A DNA stretch of 64,000 nt, taken from contig JH720300.1 in NCBI GenBank assembly GCA_000231825.2, forward strand, positions 1,675,928-1,739,927, in the 5' to 3' direction. Numbering within the stretch: the stretch's first letter is position 1; the number at the start of each line of letters is the position of its first letter. The notes under the pieces are model-generated. The model ran no database searches. It was not told the DNA's origin and saw only the letters and a list, made by a program, of their open reading frames with translations. The position numbers were made by a program, and so were the translations under genes. The DNA is from Tetrahymena elliotti 4EA. Its lineage: Eukaryota; Ciliophora; Oligohymenophorea; Hymenostomatida; Tetrahymenidae. Shown here one piece after another: positions 52,950-64,000 of this stretch.

Positions 52950-53526
52950 CACATTAAAATTTTTAATTTTTGAAGAATTTACATCAACCTAATCCTATGA
53001 ATTATCTTCATCAAATTAATTTGAAATTTAAGCTATTACTAATTTATCTAAAATGTAATTGAAATTTACTACTGTATACTTAAAACTATTTTAATGATAA
53101 TATTTACCTTGTCTCTAATTTATCTACATTTATTTTCAGATTTATTAAGTGTATTTTATCTAGTTTTTTAGATCAAAATAAATGATTATCTCATTTTTAT
53201 AAATAAATATTTCAAATATTTCAAAAAAACTAAAGAAATATTTCATTAAAAGTATTTATTTTTGAAGCAAGCTTTTGAATTAAAAAAATTCAATTGAATG
53301 TGTTTTTTTTAAACTTTATAATTTCAAGGAATTTATTTATTGACTAATAATAAATGATAATATTTATTTTTTTTAATTAGGGTTATTAATATTCTAATAC
53401 ATAATGAATGATTTTAGGCAAGAAGATATGGTTTTTTAATATTAAAAAAATTTTAATACTTTATTAAGGTATAAAATAGAAAAATATACAAAACTAAAAC
53501 TAATAAACCTATTATTTTGGTCATAT
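52950..53526. other. Intergenic, convergent 3' ends
   Basis: About 580 AT-rich bases between convergent genes; no feature seen. Confidence 0.55.
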
Positions 53527-54549
53527 TCATTTAGCTACTTCCTAGGAAATATTTTATTCTTATTATTATTCATTTTCAATTTTTTTGGCTTTATCAGATG
53601 CTTTAGGTTATTCTGACTTTGGAGCCATAGATTCTCTCATTACTATTCTTTGCTTATATCCTAAAGCTATCATATAATCGTTATATTAAGACAATTAGTT
53701 TTGTTTTAAATTTAATCTGAATGTTCTTGAGCAGTTCCAATTATCTTTTGAGATAGTTAAAATTAGGGCTTCATCGTTTTCTTCAATCTTAGAAAGTTTT
53801 TCTAGAATTTACTATTTTTGCTCAGCTTAGTTTAATTTTTATAAAGATTCATTGCTTTATCCAGTTTTTTTTGTACCAAGTTTGTCATTTACTTATTCTT
53901 TAACTTTTTGCTCATCATTTGATGTAAGAGAAATTGATTCTATATCATCCAAAGTAAATAAAAATCCTATTCCCTAATTTGCCTAGAATTGACTACCCAT
54001 AACTTTTCCTTTTAGCTCATTGATGTTGTTCAATATTTAGTATTTAGGAAAAATTGCTATATATTATTATGCATCATTATTTATGTAAAGTTCTGCTACC
54101 TCTCTAGAATATTTAAATGTATCAGTAAAACTCTTTAAATTAGCACCAATAAAAAGTGATGCAAGAATTGCTTCATGAACTATTTAGCTTGGTGGTAAAA
54201 AGAATACATAGTTAAGTAAATAAGCAAAAAATGGGATATGGTAAAAAAATCTCATTAATCTACCCCTTTTTTTAATACTTTAAGTAGATTACTCAGGATT
54301 TTAGTATATCTTTTAAAACTAGGTTGCACTTTCAAAGTGTATTCTCTTAATAGGGAAATAGAGCTATCTAAATAGAGCTTTTCCAATTTAAAAGTTCTTC
54401 TCTTACAAGCTTTTCATAATTTTATTGTAATCATTGTTGCTTGAAGAAAATTGATAAATTTAATTGCTAAAAACTGCATTTAATGGCTTTAAGTTTCTAT
54501 ATTTAAATAGAGCGTATGAAGCTTGATTCTTACTTAATATCTATATCAT
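53527..54549 (-). CDS. Membrane protein, possibly mitochondrial, unknown
   Basis: One exon of 340 residues from ATG 54549 to TGA 53527-53529. The N-terminus is basic and hydroxylated with no acidic residues in the first 35 (MIQILSKNQASYALFKYRNL), as in mitochondrial presequences. A hydrophobic segment near residues 100-118 (FFYHIPFFAYLLNYVFFLPP), followed by IVHEAILASLFIGANL, suggests one or two membrane helices. The rest is soluble and ends in a charged, Q-rich tail (KKIENEQQQEQ). No family is recognised; the mitochondrial location is inference from composition. Confidence 0.7.
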
Positions 54550-55240
54550 TACAAGGCTTTTAATATATCAAATGGTTTGTTTAACTATTTGTTTCTCTAT
54601 AATTTATGGATTATACAGATATCTTAATATTTAATTTTGAAATTATTATTATTGATAATATCTTTTTAATAATTAACTTTGGTAAATTCTGGTTGATTTT
54701 GGAAAAGCAATATAAATATTAACATTCTTTCAATCATTAATTTTTAACTTCATTCTTAACCAATAAAATACAAACAAATATTTTAATAGTCTTAACATAT
54801 TTTTTAAAATTATTTTTTACATTAAATTTTAATAAAAATTTTCTGAATATTAATAGTATTAATTCTATCTTCTTCTGTTGAAGTGAATTAAATTTATTTT
54901 TTTGGTTAAAAATAGTTACAAGTGTGTAACCAAATAGAAAATTAATTTTATTTAAAGACCTTATATGCATATATTAATACTTAGATTCAACCTATTGTTT
55001 CTAAAATTATTTTCATAAGAATAGAAGTTCATTTTTTTTGGTTTAGAAACATAAATTACTGTACCTACCTTCTCTTATTGATAAACAAACTTTAATTAAA
55101 TATATCAATAAATATTTGTTTACTGTTACTCTTTCTTTTAATTAAATTGTAAAAAAATTGTCGCAATTAATTGATTGATTAATAATAAATTTATAAATAA
55201 ACAATATTTATATTAAAAAAATTTCTCTCAGTTAAAGGAA
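54550..55240. other. Intergenic, divergent promoter region
   Basis: About 690 AT-rich bases between divergent genes. No supported frame or RNA gene. Confidence 0.55.
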
Positions 55241-57022
55241 ATGTCTTCAATTTTAAATTAAAAGTATACAGTAGTAAAAGAAATAAGTGCCGATTCAAAT
55301 GTGAGAATACTGTTGGCTAAAACAAATGAACATTTGTAGATAACAGATGTCATAATCAAAGAAACAAAATTAAGCAAAGAAAATAAAATGTAGAAAAGTA
55401 AAGTTTTTGATGAAATAGACTTTTAGATTGTTGATGCTATCATAAAATAGAAATAATAAAGAAATGTTTGTGAAAATTTGGTAGAAATAGAGAATATTTT
55501 CTTTGAATAAGACTGTTAGTATATAGTAAGTAGATATTATCCTTTAGGAAATCTGAAAACTTTCATGGAAAATAGATTTAATGATTTTGATCTAAACAGA
55601 ATTATAGACTTTAGTATTTAAATACTAAGTGGTCTTTAATATTTACATGATCTAAATATCAATCACTTGAATTTAAATCTATAAAGTATTTTTTTAATGT
55701 CTGAAAATGCTGAGTTAAGAGTGTGCCTGGCTGATTTCTTTCATTGCTACATCTAAAGTCCCAATAAAGTTTTAAGATCAATAAGTCATTTAGCTCCTGA
55801 AATAGTTTTAATGAAAGAATATGATAAATCTGCAGATATTTGGAGCTTTGGGTGCTTGCTTTATGAGTTATTGTATAAAAGACCTTTATTTATTGGTAAA
55901 AATATTTCAGATTAATACAGAGAAATAAAATCATTCAAAGAATATTAGCAAATTGAAAAAAGAGTTGAATATTAATATTTGAATAAATTAATTAGCAAGT
56001 GTTTAGTTGTAGATCCAAAAGGGAGACTAAAAATAGAATAAATAATAAAGAGACTCTAGAAAACATCTTAGATTCTCAAAGACTAGAATAAAGAAATTTA
56101 AAATAACAGTTTGTTAAATAGTTAAATTTCAATAAAGTAAGATGATTTGATTTACAAAAAAAACAACATAATAGAATAAACTGAGTATGGAAATCTAGAA
56201 TTATTAATAACTAAATATTTAAAAACTAATTAATTAAAAAAAGAAGATATAAATACTGTAAGTAAAACTAATACAAAACTTATGGTAAGGCCATAATAAA
56301 TTACTGAATTAAAAATTAATAAAAAGGAAGACATTTTTAAATTTTAAACAATCTTTATGTTATTGACTTAAATTTACTCAATAAATTAGACACAAAATTA
56401 GTAGATTTTATTAGAAAATAATCTACAAACATAGAAGCAGATGAATTTATTATATTACGTGTTAACTTATTGTGCATTTATTGAAAATGAATTAGTGAGA
56501 TCATATTGGTTCTTCTAATTTTTAAAAAACAAAGAATTCTTAGCTGTAGTAGAATGTTTAGCAAAGAATGAATATCAAATTGAAATGGATTAGTAAGAAT
56601 TTGTGAATTAGAGATTAATAAAACTTTAAAAATATTATAGTTTTATAATATCTAAAGCAATATTTGATTAAATTATTTAGAATATTGTCAATTTGATTAT
56701 ATTCATAGTTTCTATTTTCTTATCAAAATCAAGTAGAAATAATTTCAAATAAAATTTAATATAACCTGCCTTAAACTTGGGTGAATAAACCAGTAAAAGA
56801 ATGATAAATCCTATAAAATTAATATTTAGATATTTTGCTTTGGTGATAGTTACAATAGTAACGTCTTTTATTTTACTCATAATATCTCTTAGCTTTGAGA
56901 CTATATTCTTTTTATTTAAGTTTATAATCTTTGATTTCTAGCTCTTAAAATGTATAATAAATAAAATAAAGCAAATATTCATAAATCACTTAAGTTCTCC
57001 AAAGAATATTGAAATAAATTGA
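55241..57022 (+). CDS. Pseudokinase with C-terminal membrane anchor
   Basis: One exon, 593 residues, ATG 55241 to TGA 57020-57022. The C-lobe of a protein kinase is clear: a catalytic-loop equivalent reads [14 protein letters not shown], the Mg loop reads CLADFFH, the APE motif is kept ([10 protein letters not shown]), and [13 protein letters not shown] matches subdomain IX. The HRD aspartate and DFG glycine are replaced and no glycine-rich loop is visible, so catalysis is unlikely. The C-terminus has at least two hydrophobic segments ([13 protein letters not shown], then [17 protein letters not shown]), implying membrane attachment. It lies 2.3 kb from an active-looking kinase on the same strand, which may or may not be a partner. 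Confidence 0.8.
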
Positions 57023-58120
57023 AATTTTATGAGGTAAATAAATAATTCATTTCTATTTCCAAAGTGAATTGAAAGTAATTATGTATTTCATTTCATCAAA
57101 CTTAATTGTATTAAAATAAATATATTTTTAGAAAATATTTCAAATTTCATCTTTTATTATTTTATTTTTTTGAATTTATTTCTTAAATCAAAATTTTTGA
57201 TTTAAATTTTTTGATTTTAGAAAGAAATTATTGAAGTTAAAATCAAAATAAATTGAAATTATTTGAAAAAAAAATCTTTATTTTCTNNNNNNNNNNNNNN
57301 NNNNNNNNNNNNNNNNNNNNNNNNNNNNNNNNNNNNNNNNNNNNNNNNNNNNNNNNNNNNNNNNNNNNNNNNNNNNNNNNNNNNNNATTTTTTAATTAAG
57401 AAAAAAATATTTTAATCAAAATTAATTTAATAATTCTAAACATTGATGGAATTTATAATTTTTTTAGAATGTAAACTTATTCAATTAGATAAAAAGAAAT
57501 TAAATGAAAAAGGTATTTGAAAAAGAGAAATATAAATTGAATTCAAAGATGTAATTATTTTTAATTTAAAACAGTACAATTTCTATAGATTTTGATGAAT
57601 TTGCAAAGAAAAGAATAATTATGAAAGAAAGTAATATGGATAAATTTTGTATTTTTTGAATAATATTTTTAAAACTATAATAAATAAAAGAAATGCAGAT
57701 TTTCATCAATATATTTTATTAAATTTTAGAAACAAAGTAGTCAATAGTTTTGTGTGTAAGTGGTAAATTTTGTTGTTATTGTTGGTTGATTATAATTATT
57801 AAAAATACTTTTATCTTCTTTTCAATTCTATCTAGCAAGAAGAAGAAAAAGTTTTTGAGCAACTTATTTTACTCAGCTTAATATCAGTTAAATTCATTTA
57901 TTGGTTATATATTGAACAAAATATTTTAAGTAGCTTTTATACTATAATTAGAGTTGGATGATATTTTAAATTTTAAAAATTTATATTACAAGAGGTGTTT
58001 AAAAATATTTTTGCTTCTCCCTAATTTTAATTAACACTAAATAAAAGCTAGCTATTTTGAAATTATTTATTACATATTATTAATATATTTAGCTGCTATC
58101 TTTATGATCAAGTTTTTTGG
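57023..58120. other. Intergenic with assembly gap
   Basis: About 1.1 kb of very AT-rich DNA interrupted by 100 N. The flanks are near-pure A/T with recurring AATTGAAATT-like words, a likely cause of the failed join. No gene is supported. Confidence 0.6.
57287..57386. other. Assembly gap (100 N)
   Basis: Exactly 100 N, the usual placeholder for a gap of unknown length, so distances across it are not reliable. Confidence 0.98.
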
Positions 58121-61060
58121 TCAACTCTCGTAGGCATTCTTATATAAACTCTTTATGTTATTAAATTTTTCTGGATCAGCCATTGCTAGACCCATTACAT
58201 GACGATATATTATATGAGATTTTGAATTTTTTATTTTATTTGATGAAAATATGTAAGATATAGCTTCTTTCTATAAGAATTAATGAGAAGCTATACGCAT
58301 AAATTTGCTAATGCTACGTGTCCTATCATTTGTTTCATCTTGCCAAATTTTACGAACGTCTTTAATAGCATTCATATTTTTCTTGAAATTTTTGGCTTCT
58401 TTTTTGATGTCATCATATTCTAAATTTGCATCAATTTGTTTTAATATCTTTTTCATTTCATCTATTCTGTCTTTATCTATTATATATCTCAAGAATGCCT
58501 TTGCGTAATTTTTAGGTATATTTTTAGTTTCATTTTTAGGTCTTTTTGGTTTTCCACCATTGTTAGCCTCTTATTCTCTTATACCATCGCTATTTATATT
58601 ATCATCATCTTCTTCTTCATTGTCTCTGCTTTCTTCATCAAGGTTATTATTTGTGACTAAGCGGTTTTGCTATTACTGCTGTTACTAAGCTTTCAATTAT
58701 TATTGCTTAATCAATTACTTTTACTATAAAAATTATTATTATTAGTGTTGGGTGTTAAATTAATTCAATTATGCTCCTAAGAATTATTAATTTTAGGCTA
58801 ATTTAAGGGCATTATTTGCCTGCTAAAGAGGATCTGAGATATTTGCCTACCCATTTATTCCATCTTAAAATGGTAGTAGCTGCTAGCCTTATTTTGGTAG
58901 CATCATTTATGCATATTAGTTTGGACCTTATAATAAATTATATTAGTTTTATAAGCTATTTTGATTTTATGAACCATTTAAAGTTGATGCCAGTTAATTG
59001 CTGTTGTTTAAATTTTGTGTTTATAGCAAGCTTCCATTTTGGTAATTATTAATATTATTGTTATTTTAAGAAGAAGAAGAGTTTTTATCATCTAAACCTT
59101 TTTGATATGCTTCTTCTTTTATTTTGAATTGAGATATTTAGGCATTTTAGCTACTTGAAACATGATTAAACTATTAAGAATTTAAATCATGATTACTTGT
59201 TGCTAAGTTTGCAGCTTGTGATCTCAAGCCACTAAGAGGAAATGCTGGATTAAACCCATTTGGCTAGCTCATTTAAGGGATATGTGAGAATAAATGATGG
59301 GATTAAGGAACAGGTAAACCTGAATTAGGTCCTTAATGCTAAGGATAATTTTAATTATAAGGATTATATGGAAGACCATTGAAACCAGGGTTAATATACT
59401 CATAGCCTGGGTTTTAAGGTTACGCTGGATTGGGCTATTAAGGACCACCTGGTTAAAATGGAGGTTAAAGAAATGCACTGTACTGTAAATTTTCTAATTC
59501 TTGTGAATATGGATTTTAGATTGTTGGGAGTAAGCTTTGTTGATGCTATTATTCTAGATATGAGTATTGAGAGGATAGGTGAGGATTTGCACCATAATGG
59601 GGAGGCATGAAGCCTTTAGAAGTCTACTAAGAAGCAAACTATTAAGGTTGAGGTTAGGGAGGTTAAGAATAAGGATAGCCGTATGGATTTTATTGAGTAC
59701 CAGGTGCTTGAGGTTAGTTTGGGTTAGGGTATCCCAGGCCATTTGGTATTTAACTTAAGAAATTTTATTAGAATTAAGAATGAATTTATTATGGAGGTGG
59801 TGGTGGTAATAATTGGTGATTTTGGCTATGATGCAAACCAATTTAACTCTAATTAGGAGTAACAACTTCCACTTTCTTAGTTGGTCTTTTTATTTCAGCA
59901 GTGCTGGCATTAGACCCTTTAGTTTATTTGTATGAAAAGTGGCCTGATTAATTGTTGATAGTTTAATTATTTTGTTAGTGAGGAGGAGTCACCATCTAAG
60001 TAGGTATTTAAGGAGAGATAGTTTGACTATTATTGTTATTAGCACTCATATTTAGTGAAGCAGTTATTGAAGAATTTATATTATGATTGTTGTTATTGCT
60101 TGTTGAATTAACTCCATTAATTTAATTCAAAGGTTATTATTCATTTGTGCTTGAACAATCTTCACTTTTAACTTTATTGAGGATGTTATTATCATTTTGA
60201 ATTAATTATTGCTATTATTGTTGCTATTGAATAATTGATTATGAAGGAGGTTGCTATTGAATTTAGTCTTCTTATTAAAATTATTGCTATGATCTGTGAA
60301 GCTATTCTTATTATGGATTTATTAAAGAGCTACCTAAATAATTTTAGTTTTTGAATTCATTCTTATTGTAGAATTAGCTCATTTCATTAAATTGAATGTT
60401 TTATGCAGGATTTCTAAGTTAAATTCCATTATTTACAGATTGCATTAAAATGCTACTATCACCAAGTCCATTATTTATTGATTAGCGCAAATTATTGCTA
60501 TTATTTATTTACTCTCTAAAATCGCTTGCGCCTAAATTATTTTAATGATTTTAAGGCAAAAATTATGAATTATTGTTGTTAATCATATTAATTCCTCCCA
60601 TTTATTGCTAATCTATATTTGTCATTGATTTTGGTTGGAGGAGACTGCTACTACTTAATAAATTATTATTCTTCTCTTTCTTTATCATTTTAAAACCCTG
60701 CTTATTGTTTTGTAATGATTGAGATGACTAAGTAGTCTTTTGCTAATTCTATATGAGTTATTGTTATTGACTTTAAGATGCATTACTCTAATCTAAAGCT
60801 CCAACTCCACCTATTATGCTTGACCCCATTAATGTTTTTCCTTTTGTTTATTAATTACTACTACCATTTTATTATTCCTTTACTATAGAGTTGCTTGCAC
60901 TAAAAACTAAATTGTTTGGATTATATTTATTGATCATAGTTTCAGTAGATCCATTAGCATCAGTAGTTTTGTTTATATTTATTCCTTCGCCAGAATTAAG
61001 AATCTAATATTTGATGTCATCCTAAAATTCTTCTCCTTGATTTTCATTTTATCCATTCCA
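58121..61060 (-). CDS. Q/N/P-rich protein with charged C-terminal domain
   Basis: The open frame runs 980 codons from 61060 to TGA 58121-58123. Residues to about 830 are low complexity: N/Q/S-rich, then P/Q/G/Y-rich (GYPYSQPPQPQPQQ; PPFQPGGPQQPNPAQP), with poly-Q written as mixed CAA, TAA and TAG. An acidic stretch (SRDNEEEDDDNINSDG) and a basic patch (GGKPKRPKNETKN) lead into an ordered, helical C-terminal domain of about 130 residues (YAKAFLRYIIDKDRIDEMKK; ISKFMRIASHQFL; RHVMGLAMADPEKFNNIKS). The layout suits a nuclear regulator or RNA-binding protein, but the domain is not recognised. The first codon here is TGG after a CAG acceptor; the initiating exon was not found. ATG 60937 is a fallback start. 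Confidence 0.75.
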
Positions 61061-61215
61061 CTGTTTGATATAGATAAAAATATTTAAATTAAGTAAAAAT
61101 AGAAGACCAAGTAAAATTCAATAAATTTTTAAGTAGAAGCTCTATAAAATATTAACTAGAATGGATTTTTTTAAAAAAGCGAAGAGGGAATTTTAAATAT
61201 TTCATTCTAAATTAA

Positions 61216-61698
61216 ATGAGAAGAAAATATTTTAAGTTTTTGGTAAAATTGAAGAAATAATTTTCATTTGATTTAGAACAATTTTATGGAATGAAACATT
61301 TAAATTATGTTAACATCTTCTATATCGAAAAATCATCCAGTATGTTGGAAGAAAGCAAGTTTTATAAAGGCAGATTAACCTTCTCAAAAATAAGAAAAAA
61401 CCCTTTGGTGTCTGCTCTTTTTTTTCAAATATTTGAAGAATGTATGAAAATGGTAAAACCAATTTGTGATAAGGAAAATTGGAAAATATTATTATTGATG
61501 GATGCTTGGGTTAAAAATAATTTAAATATTTGTGATGATGGTGGGATTTTTAAAGAGCTTTTTCAAAAATAAAAGACTTTAGATAACTAAATCGTAAGAG
61601 GCATTTTAGGCAATTATATAAAAAGTATAAGTAAAAATAATGATAGTTAAAAAATAATTCAAGGTAATTTATAGTTAGATGATGAATAATAAAAGTGA
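61216..61698 (+). CDS. Small hypothetical protein
   Basis: One exon of 160 residues from ATG 61216 to TGA 61696-61698. The N-terminus is strongly basic (MRRKYFKFLVKLKKQFSF). The middle is a mixed hydrophobic/charged ordered region with three cysteines (EECMKMVKPICDKENWK, then NICDDGG), and the end is Q/N-rich. Codons after 61572 include TAA and TAG as Gln, so reading with the standard code would wrongly truncate it. ATG 61291 is an alternative start. It is divergent from the Q/N/P-rich gene with about 155 bases between coding ends. Family unknown. Confidence 0.6.
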
Positions 61699-61832
61699 AA
61701 TAATCACTCTTTAATTTAGATAAAAGGGCTATTCTTTTGGAAAGGAGACTTAATTCTTCAAATTTCTTGATTAATTTTAGTGTGCTAAGAATATTTTATG
61801 TTATAAAAAGTAGGCAATTAATTTTTCTTTAT

Positions 61833-62926
61833 TCAAAAATTTTTTTTATCAATTCGAAAGGAAAAGGGGGATAAATCATATTACTTTTGTGTTTTATATA
61901 TGATTACCGTTATTTCAAAATAGTAAGACAAGTATTTAAGTTTTATCAACTATAAAATTAAAAATAAATTACTGTCCTTACTATAAAATTTATTCCTCTC
62001 CTAAAATTTCACGCTTAAAAAAGTTGTGATAAAGCCTAAAGAGATGTATAAAAAATACACTTAAAAACTATTAAAAGATGGGGTTTTTTTAATTCTATTT
62101 AATGGCAGTAGTTAAATATCCTTGATTTTTGCTTTATTCCCTAAATGTTCTTTATACTATATGATTTTCTATTATTTTATTCTCAATTCTTTGCTGCAAA
62201 AATTGAACCAAAATTTCTTAATTACTTGATCTTCTACATGGTCTTAATCCTGTTGCGTCTAGCAATGATATGTTAAATTCTTAATTGCTCTGTAATTGTC
62301 ATCCTATTCTTCATCTGAATAATCTACTATTGTTTTAGGGACTTGTTGCATATGTAAATTCTGTTTTTTTTTAGTTAAATAAGGTCAATAATATGTATAG
62401 AGATATATTTTTTGATAATAGTGCTTGTGGCTCAAATAGAATAGCTTTAAGAAAATGAATATTTGATGAGCTAATTTTAAATTTGTCTTTCATAATTGAC
62501 AGCTTTTCTGAAAAAAAATTGACGATTTACTTGATTTATAGGTTAACTTTTGTTAAATATCATGCCATGACTATAATTTGTCATCTCCATATCTAGCCCT
62601 TGATGATGGATAATTGTTTAATACTAATTTTCTATTTCCTCATCTTATTTAAAAATATCAAAGTCATTATCCAAGAAATCAAGATTTTTATTTAAAGTTT
62701 AATCAGCCATTTCTATCAATAAGAAAACTTCTTGCTTATACTTTTTAGGCTTTTAAATTGTTTTGCTAATTATAATTTTTTTTCTATAGATTGAGTATTA
62801 GTTGATATTGCGGTTTCTTTTGTAAATGTCTCAAAATTATTTATTGAATAATTATTTCGCAAAAAATAATCCTTCACTATTTATTTGGATCTTTTTTTTC
62901 TTTTCTTTAAATTAGTAATTAATTAT
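61833..62926 (-). CDS. Hypothetical protein, 5' end unresolved
   Basis: The coding frame begins after a strong acceptor (T run then TTAG, 62927) and ends at TGA 61833-61835, with an intron at 62361-62530. The first segment is basic (NLKKRKKRSKQIVKDYFLRN), the middle acidic (DFLDNDFDIFKQDEEIEN; VDYSDEEQDDNYR), and a basic segment follows (KKFWFNFCSKELRIKQQK). The two parts around 62713-62741 are in different frames; either a 29-nt GT...AG intron is removed or one A is missing from the run near 62742-62746. ATG 62710 could start a shorter protein. The last 60 codons are hydrophobic and may be non-coding read-through. No family is recognised. Confidence 0.45.
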
Positions 62927-64000
62927 CTAAGAAAAAAATATAATGTGTTTGATTCTCTTGTTCATTACCTTTAATAATGTGAAAAATTAATATATCAATC
63001 ATTCATCCACACAAATTAAATATTCATTTTACTCAAACAATTAATCTCCTTATTTATTTATCTATCTATCTGTCTGCCAGTCAGTCAATTATTTCTTTGT
63101 CTATCAATATACCTTTTGAAAGGACTTATAAAACAAAGATTACTATATATAATTTATCTTATCAATAAATGCTTTGAAATTGGTCATTCTCTGTACCTAA
63201 AAACTAAATTATTGCCATTTAGTTTTTTAAATTGAACTAGCACATTACCCATTATTAATATTTTCTTTTAAAGAAAAAAATAAAATTTTGCTGGCAAATT
63301 TAATTCTGGCAAGATATAAATAAATCTTATCAAAAGATACATGGGATAATTTATTTATGTTAAATTATTATTTCACTCTAAATTGGGAACCGCAAATAGT
63401 TTTCACTTTAATTTGAACCATGAATTTACTTTACTTTAATTAATCTTTAATTATTCTAAAGTTATAACCTTTCTTTGCTTAAAGGGTAAAAGACTTTTTC
63501 CTATTTGTTTCTCTCATAAATTAATCATTATTTTGAAATATCAATAAATATCTCTTCAGCTCTCAGCTAATCTTAATTTGAATAACAAAAGCAATTAAAT
63601 CTCTTAAAATCATTTTAAAACTTTATATAATCTTTGACTTAAGAGTAATATTTAACATATTTAATATTCATCCATTAAGGATTTGATTTAAAAAATTAAT
63701 TTTTGTAAGCGACAAAAGTTTTTGTTCTGTAAGATAGATTGATTTATAGATAGCCGCACTTTATTTTGGAATAATTAATTTTTTTAACATAAATTTTAAA
63801 GAGAGCTCTATTAGATAAAATTATTAATAGCACATCGAAAACCATCTCTTTTATTAAAAAAATTTGTATTGCCTATGATAAATTATTGAGTTTACTAATT
63901 AAAAAAGTAATATTTCTATTTAAATAAAATCCAACAATGTAAAAGTTGCAAACTGATTCTAGATTGCTATTCTATTATTAATTAATCAAAAATAAAAACT
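62927..64000. other. Mostly non-coding; possible first exon and microsatellite
   Basis: The missing first exon of the gene at 61833-62926 may lie near 62930-63050. A degenerate (CTAT)n/(GTCT)n run sits at about 63054-63095. The remainder is AT-rich with no supported gene. Confidence 0.5.
63054..63095. repeat. Degenerate tetranucleotide repeat
   Basis: Tandem TATC/TGTC/AGTC-like units (TATTTATCTATCTATCTGTC and onward) form a short imperfect microsatellite in non-coding DNA. Confidence 0.6.

Noticed and set aside
54737..54970. Minus-strand open frame of 77 codons
   Set aside because: Low-complexity K/I/L/F composition typical of AT-rich spacer DNA; no domain and no Gln codons of either type beyond chance.
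57287..57386. Possible chromosome end or breakage site at the N run
   Set aside because: No telomere-like C4A2/G4T2 repeats on either side; a 100-N block is a standard scaffold placeholder.
1..64000. CRISPR arrays, bacterial operons, ribosome-binding sites, insertion sequences
   Set aside because: Introns, altered code, Pol III tRNA signals and monocistronic layout show nuclear ciliate DNA; no spaced direct repeats or transposase were found.

Overview
The window is AT-rich nuclear DNA from a ciliate that reads TAA and TAG as glutamine and uses only TGA as stop. Every gene followed here needs that code: reading frames hold dozens of in-frame TAA/TAG codons (mixed freely with CAA/CAG in poly-Q tracts) and end at TGA. 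Genes are split by short AT-rich GT...AG introns, mostly 42-120 nt. This fits an oligohymenophorean such as Tetrahymena or a relative. No transposon or internal eliminated sequence was seen, which suggests macronuclear DNA. The species is inference. I translated by hand with table 6; an intron chain was accepted when the spliced length was a multiple of three, and failures are stated.

Layout. 1-125 (-): N-terminus of a protein kinase, cut by the window edge. 1.7-7.1 kb (+): 1564-residue protein with a degenerate kinase-like domain and C-terminal TPR-like repeats. 8.2-10.7 kb (+): 696-residue coiled-coil protein. 11.1-11.8 kb (+): small coiled-coil protein. 12.1-15.2 kb (-): EGF-like / transmembrane / RING-H2 protein. 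16.4-20.7 kb (-): 1267-residue ankyrin-repeat protein. 21.2-24.1 kb (-): 927-residue Q-rich protein. 25.0-36.6 kb (-): one 16-exon gene for a 3434-residue surface protein (signal peptide, beta-propeller-like repeats, parallel beta-helix, Cys-rich module, about seven membrane helices, cytosolic tail). 38.4-39.2 kb (+): small Q/N/K-rich protein. 40.1-44.2 kb (+): leucine-rich repeat cap followed by about 1200 Q/N-rich residues. 44.9-45.3 kb (-): minimal tail-anchored SNARE. 45.8-48.8 kb (-): kinesin-1-type motor. About 49.5 kb: possible structured RNA. 50.1 kb: tRNA-Glu(UUC). 50.8-52.9 kb (+): active-looking kinase. 53.5-54.5 kb (-): membrane protein, perhaps mitochondrial. 55.2-57.0 kb (+): membrane-anchored pseudokinase. 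57.3 kb: 100-N gap. 58.1-61.1 kb (-): Q/N/P-rich protein with a charged C-terminal domain. 61.2-61.7 kb (+) and 61.8-62.9 kb (-): two unrecognised proteins.

There are no operons. The genes look independent, with themes of signalling (three or four kinase-fold proteins), membrane and surface sensing, ubiquitination, and vesicle or microtubule transport (SNARE next to kinesin). The most unusual items are the giant receptor, the SNARE with Met where the central-layer Gln should be, two separate pseudokinases, a hairpin-bearing repeat found just downstream of two genes in gene orientation, and three places where a real reading frame needs a one-base shift or an unusually short intron.
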